DNA of 25,821 nt from 1XD8-76 sp051880335 (lineage in GTDB: Bacteria; Bacillota; Clostridia; Lachnospirales; Lachnospiraceae), in assembly GCA_051880335.1 (NCBI GenBank), contig JBJENT010000005.1:1-25821 (forward strand), read 5' to 3'. The notes beneath the pieces are model-generated. The model saw nothing but the letters and a program-made list of their open reading frames with translations. It made no database searches and had not been told where the DNA came from. How positions within the stretch are numbered: the first letter of the stretch is position 1; each line of letters starts with the position of its first letter. Made by a program: the position numbers and the translations under genes. Shown here piece by piece: positions 1 to 7,093 of the stretch.

Positions 1-1
1 A

Positions 2-1561
2 GAAGGGAACTGTTATGGCCTGATCGGTGCCAACGGTGCCGGCAAATCCACCTTTCTGAAAATCCTGTCCGGTGCATTGGAAACAACCAATGGCGAAGTC
101 ACCATGACTCCGGGGCAGAGACTTTCCGTTTTGGAACAGGATCATTTCAAATATGATTCCTATCAGGTACTGGATACCGTCATCATGGGTAATGCCCGTC
201 TGTATGAAATCATGAAGGAAAAAGAAGCCATCTATGCAAAGGAAGATTTTTCTGATGAAGATGGTATTCGTGCCAGTGAGCTGGAAACAGAATTCGCAGA
301 AATGGATGGATGGGATGCAGAAACCAACGCTGCCATGCTCTTAAACGGTCTGGGCATTGAAACAGAGCTTCATTATGCTATGATGTCCGACCTGGATGGT
401 AACCAGAAGGTCAAAGTACTTCTGGCAAAAGCACTATTTGGCAATCCGGATATTCTTCTGCTGGATGAGCCTACCAACCACCTGGATCTGGATGCTATCG
501 GATGGCTGGAAGAGTTCCTGATCAACTTTAACAACACCGTCATCGTAGTCTCCCACGACCGTTATTTCTTAAATAAAGTATGTACCCATATCGCAGATAT
601 TGATTATGGAAAGATTCAGCTTTATGCCGGAAACTATGATTTCTGGTATGAATCCAGCCAGCTCCTGATCAAACAGCGGAAGGAAGCCAACAAAAAGAAA
701 GAGGAACAGATCAAGGAATTACAGGAATTTATCTCCCGTTTCTCTGCCAACGCTTCCAAATCCAAACAGGCAACTTCCAGAAAACGTGCACTGGAAAAAA
801 TTCAGCTGGATGAAATCAAACCATCCAGCAGAAAATATCCTTATATCGATTTCCGTCCGGAACGCGAAATCGGTAATGATGTTTTGTTAGTGGAAAATCT
901 TTCCAAAACCATCAATGGAGAAAAGGTTCTGGACAACATTTCCTTTATTGTTGGACATGATGACAAAATTGCGTTTGTTGGAAGCAACGAGCTTGCCAAA
1001 ACAACCCTGTTCCAGATTCTTGCCGGAGAATTGGAACCTGACGAAGGAAGCTACAAATGGGGTGTTACCACTTCCCAGGCCTATTTTCCAAAGGATAACA
1101 CTGCAGAATTTGATAACGACTACAACATCACAGAATGGCTGACCGGCTACTCTCCCATCAAGGACGTTACTTATGTCCGCGGTTTCCTCGGACGTATGTT
1201 GTTTGCCGGAGAAGATGGTGTAAAAAAAGTAAAGGTATTGTCCGGTGGCGAAAAGGTACGCTGCTTATTATCCAAAATGATGATCAGCGGTGCCAACTGT
1301 CTGATTTTCGATGAGCCTACCAACCATCTGGATATGGAATCCATTACTGCATTAAATGAAGGCATGAAAAAATTCCCGGGAGTTGAGTTATTCTCCTGCC
1401 ATGACCATCAGGTGGTACAGACCACTGCAAACCGTATCATTGAACTGTTACCAAATGGTACCATGATCGATAAAATTACCACCTATGACGAGTATCTGGA
1501 AAATGATGAGATGGCCAGAAAGAGAACTATCTACACTAAGACAGACGAGGATGAGGATTAA
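2..1561 (+). CDS. ykpA: ABC-F family ATP-binding protein, YkpA type (5' end outside window)
   Basis: Soluble twin-ATPase ABC-F protein with no membrane domain. The family acts on ribosomes, in translation or antibiotic protection. The frame is open from base 2, so about 20-25 N-terminal residues are missing; 519 are visible. Domain 1 has Walker A GANGAGKST near the start, a degenerate signature (DLDGNQ where LSGGQ is usual) and Walker B LLLDEPTNHLD. A charged linker (KEANKKKEEQIKELQEF, then an SKSKQATSRK stretch) joins domain 2, which has the full signature LSGGEK and IFDEPTNHLD. The domain 2 Walker A is unusual (GSNELAKTT, no GKS/T core), but I recall the same substitution in Bacillus YkpA, so it is a family trait and not damage. 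The nearly collinear match to YkpA, including VSHDRYFLNKVCTHIAD, supports the assignment. The PHP gene follows on the same strand. The exact cellular role is unknown. Confidence 0.93.
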   Translation, partial: EGNCYGLIGANGAGKSTFLKILSGALETTNGEVTMTPGQRLSVLEQDHFKYDSYQVLDTVIMGNARLYEIMKEKEAIYAKEDFSDEDGIRASELETEFAEMDGWDAETNAAMLLNGLGIETELHYAMMSDLDGNQKVKVLLAKALFGNPDILLLDEPTNHLDLDAIGWLEEFLINFNNTVIVVSHDRYFLNKVCTHIADIDYGKIQLYAGNYDFWYESSQLLIKQRKEANKKKEEQIKELQEFISRFSANASKSKQATSRKRALEKIQLDEIKPSSRKYPYIDFRPEREIGNDVLLVENLSKTINGEKVLDNISFIVGHDDKIAFVGSNELAKTTLFQILAGELEPDEGSYKWGVTTSQAYFPKDNTAEFDNDYNITEWLTGYSPIKDVTYVRGFLGRMLFAGEDGVKKVKVLSGGEKVRCLLSKMMISGANCLIFDEPTNHLDMESITALNEGMKKFPGVELFSCHDHQVVQTTANRIIELLPNGTMIDKITTYDEYLENDEMARKRTIYTKTDEDED

Positions 1562-1604
1562 GATATTTCCAAATCATGATAATAAGGATGCACGGGACGC
1601 AAAT

Positions 1605-2459
1605 ATGGTAGATTTACATGTACACTCAAACAAATCCGATGGCAGCATGTCTCCTGCCGAACTGGTAACCTATGCTCTGGAAAAAGGATTATCAGCCTTT
1701 GCCCTTACGGACCATGACACTACGGACGGTCTGGATGAAGCACTGGAGACTGCCCGTTCCTATTCGGCGCAGGGACAGACTGTGGAAGTGATTCCGGGCA
1801 TTGAGTTTTCTACCGAGTACGAAGGCAGAGATGTCCATATCCTGGGGCTTTATATCGATTATAAAAACCCGTCCTTCCAGAAACAGCTGCAAAAGTTTGT
1901 GGATTCCCGTATCGAAAGAAACCGCAAAATGTGTGACAAGCTTCGGGAAGAAGGCGGCATCGATATTACTTATGAAAAGCTTTTAGCCGAAAACCCGGAT
2001 GCTGTTATTACCAGGGCTCATTATGCCCGTTATCTGCTGTCCCACGGATATATAAAAAGCCTTTCAGAGGCATTTGACCGTTATATCGGAGATCACTGCA
2101 AATACTTCATTCCAAGAGAAAAAGTCACTCCTGTTCAGGCTGTACAACTCATTCTGGAGGCGGGTGGAATTCCCATTTTGGCTCACCCTATCCTCTATCA
2201 TATGAGTGAACCAAAGTTAAAAGAGCTCACCAGGGAACTGAAAGAAGCCGGACTGGCAGGAATCGAAGCCATTTATTCCACCTATAACAACAGGGAAGAA
2301 CGCCAGATGAGAGAGCTTGCAAAAGAATTGAGTCTCTGTATCAGCGGCGGTTCTGATTTTCACGGGGATGCAAAACCAGGGTTGGATTTAGGCACTGGTT
2401 ACGGAAGACTGTATGTTCCGGAAGAGGTTTTGGAGAATTTAAAGAAATATACTACATGA
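1605..2459 (+). CDS. PHP-domain phosphoesterase (RNase AM/TrpH/YciV-like)
   Basis: 284-aa metal-dependent phosphoesterase of the PHP superfamily, close to the YciV/Rnm (RNase AM) group, which act on 3',5'-bisnucleotides or as 5'-3' exoribonucleases. The metal-binding motifs are present: DLHVHSNKSDG at the N-terminus, LTDHDTTDG, GIEFSTEY followed by DVHILGLYID, ILAHP in the middle and GGSDFHG near the end. I chose the ATG at 1605 because homologues begin a few residues before DLHVHS. An in-frame ATG at 1551 would overlap the end of ykpA and add 18 residues, and neither start has a strong ribosome binding site. The stop TGA (2457-2459) overlaps an ATG (2456-2458) two bases before the N gap, so a coupled gene could begin there. 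The substrate cannot be told from sequence alone. Confidence 0.85.
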   Translation: MVDLHVHSNKSDGSMSPAELVTYALEKGLSAFALTDHDTTDGLDEALETARSYSAQGQTVEVIPGIEFSTEYEGRDVHILGLYIDYKNPSFQKQLQKFVDSRIERNRKMCDKLREEGGIDITYEKLLAENPDAVITRAHYARYLLSHGYIKSLSEAFDRYIGDHCKYFIPREKVTPVQAVQLILEAGGIPILAHPILYHMSEPKLKELTRELKEAGLAGIEAIYSTYNNREERQMRELAKELSLCISGGSDFHGDAKPGLDLGTGYGRLYVPEEVLENLKKYTT

Positions 2460-2461
2460 CA

Positions 2462-2561
2462 NNNNNNNNNNNNNNNNNNNNNNNNNNNNNNNNNNNNNNN
2501 NNNNNNNNNNNNNNNNNNNNNNNNNNNNNNNNNNNNNNNNNNNNNNNNNNNNNNNNNNNNN
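2462..2561. other. Assembly gap of 100 N
   Basis: Exactly 100 consecutive N. That round length is the usual placeholder for a scaffold join of unknown size. Everything left of it ends just after the PHP gene. To the right, the sequence begins inside the start of a minus-strand gene, so at least most of one gene is missing. Confidence 0.98.
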
Positions 2562-2595
2562 CTAATAACATTTTTTTCGAATCAACTAATGGCAT
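2562..2595 (-). CDS. 5' end of a probable class II ketose-bisphosphate aldolase (rest in gap)
   Basis: Reading leftwards from 2595, an ATG opens a frame of 11 codons, M-P-L-V-D-S-K-K-M-L-L, that runs into the N gap. It is preceded by a very good ribosome binding site (GGGAGGAAGGATT directly before the ATG). This N-terminus is typical of class II fructose/tagatose-bisphosphate aldolases of the FbaA/GatY group, which often start M-P/A-L-V-x-[ST]-K-x-M. Eleven residues are too few for certainty: that a gene starts here is well supported, its identity is a pattern guess. It diverges from the AraC-type gene at 2807, a common arrangement for a regulator and its sugar-metabolism target. A TATAAT box at 2672-2667 on this strand would give a leader of about 65 nt. 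Confidence 0.55.
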
Positions 2596-2666
2596 AATCC
2601 TTCCTCCCTGTATGTCAAGTATTTCTTTGATACATTTCCTTTCTGTTTCCTTCGGTTACAATATAT

Positions 2667-2672
2667 ATTATA
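2667..2672 (-). promoter_or_regulatory. -10 box for the divergent aldolase-like gene, no good -35
   Basis: On the minus strand these bases read TATAAT, a perfect -10. Seventeen bases upstream the -35 position reads CTTCTT, essentially no match to TTGACA. A perfect -10 without a -35 is typical of an activator-dependent promoter, and CATTTTC repeats begin at 2697, right next to the -35 position. The dependence is inferred. Confidence 0.45.
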
Positions 2673-2696
2673 TCGGGTAAAACTTTAAAAAGAAGA

Positions 2697-2744
2697 CATT
2701 TTCCAGACATTTTCATAGGTTTTATGACGCATTTTCGCATTTTC
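2697..2744. promoter_or_regulatory. Putative AraC-type operator: four CATTTTC direct repeats
   Basis: Four exact copies of CATTTTC lie at 2697-2703, 2708-2714, 2730-2736 and 2738-2744. The first three are spaced 11 and 22 bp apart, so they lie on one face of the helix. The first two share a longer GACATTTTC core. AraC-family regulators bind direct repeats about two turns apart, usually next to the target -35. Here the repeats abut the -35 position of the minus-strand promoter and run up to the -35 (2746) of the regulator's own promoter, which would suit both activation and autoregulation. Confidence 0.5.
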
Positions 2745-2745
2745 A

Positions 2746-2774
2746 TTGCATCTTTTTCCCTTTTTGGATAAGAT
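2746..2774 (+). promoter_or_regulatory. Promoter of the AraC-type regulator gene
   Basis: TTGCAT (2746-2751), a 17-bp spacer and TAAGAT (2769-2774), about 30 bp before the start codon. The fourth CATTTTC repeat ends two bases before the -35, so the regulator may control its own synthesis. Confidence 0.5.
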
Positions 2775-2806
2775 AAAAAAGAGAGCCAAAAAACGGAGGG
2801 AATCTT

Positions 2807-3661
2807 ATGAGAACTGCTTATACCGATTTAAATATCCAGACCACCATAGACGATACCACTTTCTACGTTCTGAACATTGTGTTTGAATGTTTTTTACGTT
2901 CCATGCCCAAGCACAGCCATGGCAATAACAGTTATGAAATCCACTATATTCCCTATGGTCATGGTACCTTAAATATCAATAATCAGGTTTATGAAGCCAC
3001 TCCGGGTACCCTGTACATGACCGGTCCCCATGTGGAGCATGAGCAGATTCCCGACAAGGACGATCCCATGGCAGAATACTGCATTTATTTTAAGCTGCAG
3101 AAAAATTCTTCCCACAAATCCTCTTCCGGAAATACTGCTGCTCTCTTCGCTGCCACACATTTCTGGTTTGGACAGGATAATCAGGATCTTTATCCGGTTA
3201 TGCAGCAGATCTTTTTTGAATTGGAGCATAAATACACCGGCTACATGATTCAGGTAGAATCCCTGCTGCAGCAGTGTATTGTAAAAATTGTGCGCAATTA
3301 TGAAAATAAAAAGGAATCCGACTCCCACTTTACCCGTTCCAATCTGGTGGACAGCAAGTATTTAATTGTGGAGGAAAGCTTCCTGTATGATTATGAAACC
3401 ATCACCCTGGAAAGCCTTGCCAAACGCCTTGGCCTGGGAATCCGCCAGACAGAACGTTTTTTAAAAGATTACTATGGCAAAACATTTACCCAGAAAAAAA
3501 CCGAAGCCCGTATGTCCATGGCAAAGATCTTTTTAAACGATAAAGAGCTCAGCATATCGGAAATCGCCAAAAGACTGAACTATTCCTCTGCTGAGCACTT
3601 TGCTTATGCATTCAAACGATATTATGGTATTTCTGCCAGTGCCTACCGCAAACAAAGTTAA
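2807..3661 (+). CDS. AraC-family transcriptional regulator with N-terminal cupin domain
   Basis: 284-aa cytoplasmic DNA-binding regulator. Residues 1 to about 110 look like the AraC sugar-sensing cupin: His-rich strands MPKHSHGNNSYEIHYIPYG, then LYMTGPHVEHEQIP. The C-terminal 95 or so residues form the double helix-turn-helix: helix set one around ITLESLAKRLGLGIRQTERF, then the family signature from SISEIAKRLNYSSAEHFAYA to FKRYYGISASAYRK. The start is fixed by CGGAGGGAATCTT just before the ATG. Length matches the usual 280-300 aa. It diverges from the aldolase-like gene cut by the gap, so a sugar-phosphate or polyol pathway is the likely target; the ligand is unknown. Its stop overlaps the stop of the convergent gene by 4 bp, with no terminator hairpin between them. 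Confidence 0.92.
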   Translation: MRTAYTDLNIQTTIDDTTFYVLNIVFECFLRSMPKHSHGNNSYEIHYIPYGHGTLNINNQVYEATPGTLYMTGPHVEHEQIPDKDDPMAEYCIYFKLQKNSSHKSSSGNTAALFAATHFWFGQDNQDLYPVMQQIFFELEHKYTGYMIQVESLLQQCIVKIVRNYENKKESDSHFTRSNLVDSKYLIVEESFLYDYETITLESLAKRLGLGIRQTERFLKDYYGKTFTQKKTEARMSMAKIFLNDKELSISEIAKRLNYSSAEHFAYAFKRYYGISASAYRKQS

Positions 3662-4638
3662 TGGGCTATAATCACCAGCACCAGTAAAAGGGAAAGGAAA
3701 ATACTGAGAAGACCGGAGCTTATTCTCATGCTCCTGGGTTTCCCGTAATATACATTATCCGAAGGCGGTGTAAGGGCATAGGGAATGTGCATCTCTTCCA
3801 GTCTGTCCAGAAGCTGCTTTGCATTCTTTGTCATTTGCTCCTTCAGCCCAAAGCTGACGGTCTGGGCAAACCAGTGTTTTGCGAGCATGAGATTTTCCAG
3901 AATATATTCTGCTTTTCCCATGAAATAGCAGTACTTTATAAAATCATATCTGGTACCGATCCGTCCTGCCTTGTAAACTTTGGTCAGATAGCTTTTTACT
4001 GCAATTCCGTTTTTTTCAAACACCATCTGGCGAAATGCCAGTTCCTGAAACAGTACAGCTGCCTGCCTCATCAGCTTTCTACTGAGATTCGGATTATTGA
4101 GCCAGTTTTTCTGAAAGACATCCAGACAAATCTTATAATTTTCAGCATCTTCCAGCTCTCCATAAAATCTGCACCAGAAATAATCGTACATCATCTGCGT
4201 TTTTATACTTAATTTCGGATAAAGTTCTTTGAACCGATTCAGATTCTCATACGCTGCATCAAAATCACCACTGACCAGATACGCATCTGTCCGGTTCAGG
4301 CGCTGTGCCAACCGGCTTTTTTTCAGGATGTAAAACTTCTCCAGATAGGTCATGCACTCCAGGTAAGCATCAAATTCACAGTATTCCGACATGATCTCCT
4401 GCAGATTGTAATTTCTCATGATAGCCATCATAAAATAGGCATAGAGCAACCACAGGAGGATCAGTAACATATTGGATATTCCCATACTGTAGCTGAAATT
4501 AGTTTCCAGAATACTGGTATAAAATCCGTCCAGTCCTATGGCCGCAAAAAGCAGGATGGGCCATACTACCATCATAAAGAAGTGCAGTGTTTTTACATTT
4601 CTGACTTTTTGTTTTATCTCGATTGTTTGATTCTTCAT
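3658..4638 (-). CDS. Membrane protein with helical-repeat (TPR-like) core, function unknown
   Basis: 326-aa protein I do not recognise by name. Two hydrophobic segments near the N-terminus (about residues 19-38 and 52-75) and one at the extreme C-terminus (about 307-325) flank a soluble stretch of some 230 residues. The soluble part is helical and rich in Tyr, Leu and Lys, with pairs such as DAYLVSGDFDAAYENLNRFKELYP that resemble degenerate TPR units. It is the last gene of the presumed polyphosphate operon, 12 bp after the 86-aa gene. AAGGG about 15 bp upstream, inside the end of that gene, is the only visible ribosome binding site, so coupled translation is plausible. It could be a scaffold or sensor at the membrane, but this is speculation. 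Confidence 0.8.
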   Translation of the reverse strand: MKNQTIEIKQKVRNVKTLHFFMMVVWPILLFAAIGLDGFYTSILETNFSYSMGISNMLLILLWLLYAYFMMAIMRNYNLQEIMSEYCEFDAYLECMTYLEKFYILKKSRLAQRLNRTDAYLVSGDFDAAYENLNRFKELYPKLSIKTQMMYDYFWCRFYGELEDAENYKICLDVFQKNWLNNPNLSRKLMRQAAVLFQELAFRQMVFEKNGIAVKSYLTKVYKAGRIGTRYDFIKYCYFMGKAEYILENLMLAKHWFAQTVSFGLKEQMTKNAKQLLDRLEEMHIPYALTPPSDNVYYGKPRSMRISSGLLSIFLSLLLVLVIIAH

Positions 4639-4650
4639 GCTATAGATTAC

Positions 4651-4911
4651 TTACCCTTCTACAATAAGGTATCTGCCATCCCCCACTTCAAACACTTCAG
4701 AAGCATCCAGTGCTTCTTCCACGTCCTGGACATCCAGACCCTCTTCTTCAAAATATTCCATTACCTCATCCGGTGAGTCAACTACGACTGCAATGCAGTC
4801 TTCCAGAAAAGCCTCAGCTTCTTCTTCGTTTTCTGCCACGTTTTCAGGGAATAACTGGTTTTGTTTCTCCAAAAAACATTTGATTACTGCTTCATCATAT
4901 TCATACGTCAT
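4651..4911 (-). CDS. Small acidic protein, 86 aa, function unknown
   Basis: Very acidic protein with more than 25 Asp/Glu among 86 residues and few basic residues. There is no signal peptide or membrane segment. The middle carries Glu-rich helices (NEEEAEAFLED and DEVMEYFEEEGLDVQDVEEAL) and the end is a short hydrophobic strand (GRYLIVEG). A GGAGGG site lies about 8 bp upstream of the ATG, so it is almost certainly translated. It sits 38 bp after ppk1 and 12 bp before the membrane protein gene, within one transcription unit. I recognise no catalytic motif. A role tied to polyphosphate metabolism is suggested only by position. Confidence 0.8.
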   Translation of the reverse strand: MTYEYDEAVIKCFLEKQNQLFPENVAENEEEAEAFLEDCIAVVVDSPDEVMEYFEEEGLDVQDVEEALDASEVFEVGDGRYLIVEG

Positions 4912-4949
4912 TTATCTGCCCTCCATATTCTCAGCAATCTGAATCTTCT

Positions 4950-7079
4950 CTATTCATGATGCTGTGCCGGAATAAAAACTCTGTCTTCTTTTATTTTGAC
5001 ATCGTTTTTAACCAGTTCCTTTGCCTCCTGACAAAAACAATCCTGTGCACAGAATGGCTCTTGTCCGCGACGGTTACATTTAACATATACGCCGCCTGGT
5101 GTTAAAATATGTGCCTTTATATTATCTTTTAATTGACTTTGTAAAATATGAAATGCTTTTTCTTTTATCTCTTCCTTCTCAATGGGGAATAAAATTTCCA
5201 CACGCCTCTCCAGGTTACGGGGCATCCAGTCTGCACTGGAACAGTACATCTCCGGCTTGCCATCATTTTCAAAGAAAAAGATTCGTGCATGCTCCAGGAA
5301 ATTGCCTACAATGGAACGAACGGTAATGTTTTCACTGATTCCCGGTATTCCCACCTTAAGACAGCAGATTCCCCGAACGATCAGTTCAATCTTTACTCCT
5401 GCTGCAGATGCCTCATAAAGCGCTTCTATCACATCTTTGTCACACAAAGAATTCATCTTTGCAATAATGTGCGCGTGACGTCCGGAAAGAGCATGTTCTT
5501 TTTCTCTTCGGATCAGATATAAAAATCTGTCCTTCAGCCAAAGCGGTGCAACCGCCAGCTTATTCCAGCTTCTGGGTTCCGAATAACCGGAAAGCATGTT
5601 AAAGACTGCTGTGGCGTCTTCACCAATCTGCTCATTACATGTCATCAGACCTACATCGGTATACAATTTTGCAGTGGAATCATTGTAGTTACCGGTTCCC
5701 AGATGCACATATCTTCGGATACCATCTTCCTCCCGGCGAACTACAAGGGTAATTTTACAGTGTGTCTTTAATCCAACCAATCCATAGATTACATGGCATC
5801 CTGCTTTTTCCAGTTTTCTCGCCCAGATGATATTGTTTTCTTCATCAAAACGTGCTTTCAGCTCTACCAGAACCGTAACCTGTTTTCCGTTTTCCGCAGC
5901 CTGTGCCAGTGCTGCTATGATCGGAGAATTCCCGCTTACCCGGTACAGGGTCTGCTTGATAGCAAGGACTTCCGGATCTTTGGATGCCTGTTTGATAAAA
6001 TCAACCACCGGCTCAAAGGTCTGATAAGGATGATGAAGGAAGATATCACCTTTGCATATGGCAGCAAAGACATCTTCTTCCTCAAGAAATTCCGGTACCG
6101 GCTGAGGGGTATATTTTGGAGTCTTATAGTCCTCAAATCCATCCAATCCATAGACCTTCATCAGTACGGTCAGATCCAGTGGCCCCGGAATTCGATACAC
6201 ATCTTCCTCATCTACCATCAGCTCTTCTTTTAAGATTCCTAACAGTTTCTCATCGGCGCCCTCTTCCACTTCCAGCCGGATGACCTGGCCCCACTGCCTC
6301 TTTTTCAGCTGCTTTTCGATTTCCACCAGCAGATCTTCTGCTTCATCTTCCTCTATGGAAAGGTCTGCATTCCTCATAATCCGGAATGGACACACATAAT
6401 CAATATCATAATTTAAGAATAATTTGTCAATATTTCGTTCAATAATCTCTTCCAGGAATATGACGGATGTGACTTTCTCTTCTTTTCCGGGAATCGGAAC
6501 CACTCTGGGAAGTACCGATGGTACCTGTACTGTGGCAAATTCCACTTCCCCCTCTCCCTGTTTTTTATGCACCAGCGCTCCCAGATTCAGGGACTTGTTA
6601 CGGATCAGCGGAAATGGTCTGGAAGAATCCAGTGCCATGGGCGTCAGAACCGGATACACATTGTCCATAAAATAATGGTCCACATATTCTCCCTGCTGCT
6701 TTGTCAGATCTTCATGACACTGCACGATCTGGAGACCCTCTTTTAAAAGTGCCGGCACCAGCTGATGATTATAGACCCGGTACTGCTGCTCCACCAGATC
6801 GTGGGTTACCACATTCAGCTTTTCCAGCTGTTTTTTCGGCTTTAAGCCTGCAATATCAGGCTTGGTATATCCTGCATTCACCATATCCTTCAGGGATGCC
6901 ACCCGAACCATAAAAAATTCGTCCAGATTAGAGGCTGTAATACTCAAAAATTTCAGCCGGTCAAAAAGCGGTATTTTTACATCTTTTGCTTCGCCAAGTA
7001 CACGTTGATTGAAAAGCACCCAGCTCAATTCCCTGTTTTCATAATACTCCGGATTTTCAAAATCATGTTTCAGTTCCAT
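4950..7079 (-). CDS. ppk1: Polyphosphate kinase 1
   Basis: 709-aa PPK1, which reversibly builds polyphosphate from ATP via a phosphohistidine. The N-terminal domain shows the family opening (YYENRELSWVLFNQRVLGEA) and the next conserved block FLSITASNLDEFFMVRVASL. The catalytic half contains QTLYRVSGNSPI, then VELKARFDEENNI, the autophosphorylated-His block YVHLGTGNYND and the second His region HARIFFFENDG followed by YCSSADWM. Length is normal for the family. The start ATG at 7079 has GGGAG about 7 bp upstream. An oddity is the C-terminal tail (residues 668-683), which has four cysteines in a C-x8-C-x3-C-x-C pattern where most PPK1 tails have none. It lies 14 bp after ppx, so synthesis and degradation enzymes are co-transcribed. 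Confidence 0.97.
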   Translation of the reverse strand: MELKHDFENPEYYENRELSWVLFNQRVLGEAKDVKIPLFDRLKFLSITASNLDEFFMVRVASLKDMVNAGYTKPDIAGLKPKKQLEKLNVVTHDLVEQQYRVYNHQLVPALLKEGLQIVQCHEDLTKQQGEYVDHYFMDNVYPVLTPMALDSSRPFPLIRNKSLNLGALVHKKQGEGEVEFATVQVPSVLPRVVPIPGKEEKVTSVIFLEEIIERNIDKLFLNYDIDYVCPFRIMRNADLSIEEDEAEDLLVEIEKQLKKRQWGQVIRLEVEEGADEKLLGILKEELMVDEEDVYRIPGPLDLTVLMKVYGLDGFEDYKTPKYTPQPVPEFLEEEDVFAAICKGDIFLHHPYQTFEPVVDFIKQASKDPEVLAIKQTLYRVSGNSPIIAALAQAAENGKQVTVLVELKARFDEENNIIWARKLEKAGCHVIYGLVGLKTHCKITLVVRREEDGIRRYVHLGTGNYNDSTAKLYTDVGLMTCNEQIGEDATAVFNMLSGYSEPRSWNKLAVAPLWLKDRFLYLIRREKEHALSGRHAHIIAKMNSLCDKDVIEALYEASAAGVKIELIVRGICCLKVGIPGISENITVRSIVGNFLEHARIFFFENDGKPEMYCSSADWMPRNLERRVEILFPIEKEEIKEKAFHILQSQLKDNIKAHILTPGGVYVKCNRRGQEPFCAQDCFCQEAKELVKNDVKIKEDRVFIPAQHHE

Positions 7080-7093
7080 ATGATATCTCCCAA

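Noticed and set aside
948..1010. Damaged second Walker A (GSNELAKTT) in the ABC-F protein
   Set aside because: The same substitution is typical of YkpA-type ABC-F proteins, so it is not a mutation of this copy.
1485..1604. N-terminal extension of the PHP protein
   Set aside because: It overlaps the end of ykpA in another frame, has no good ribosome binding site, and the family begins at about 1605.
5793..6233. Long + strand frames opposite ppk1, ppx and folate genes
   Set aside because: They are antisense shadows of well-recognised genes, lack ribosome binding sites and show no recognisable domain.
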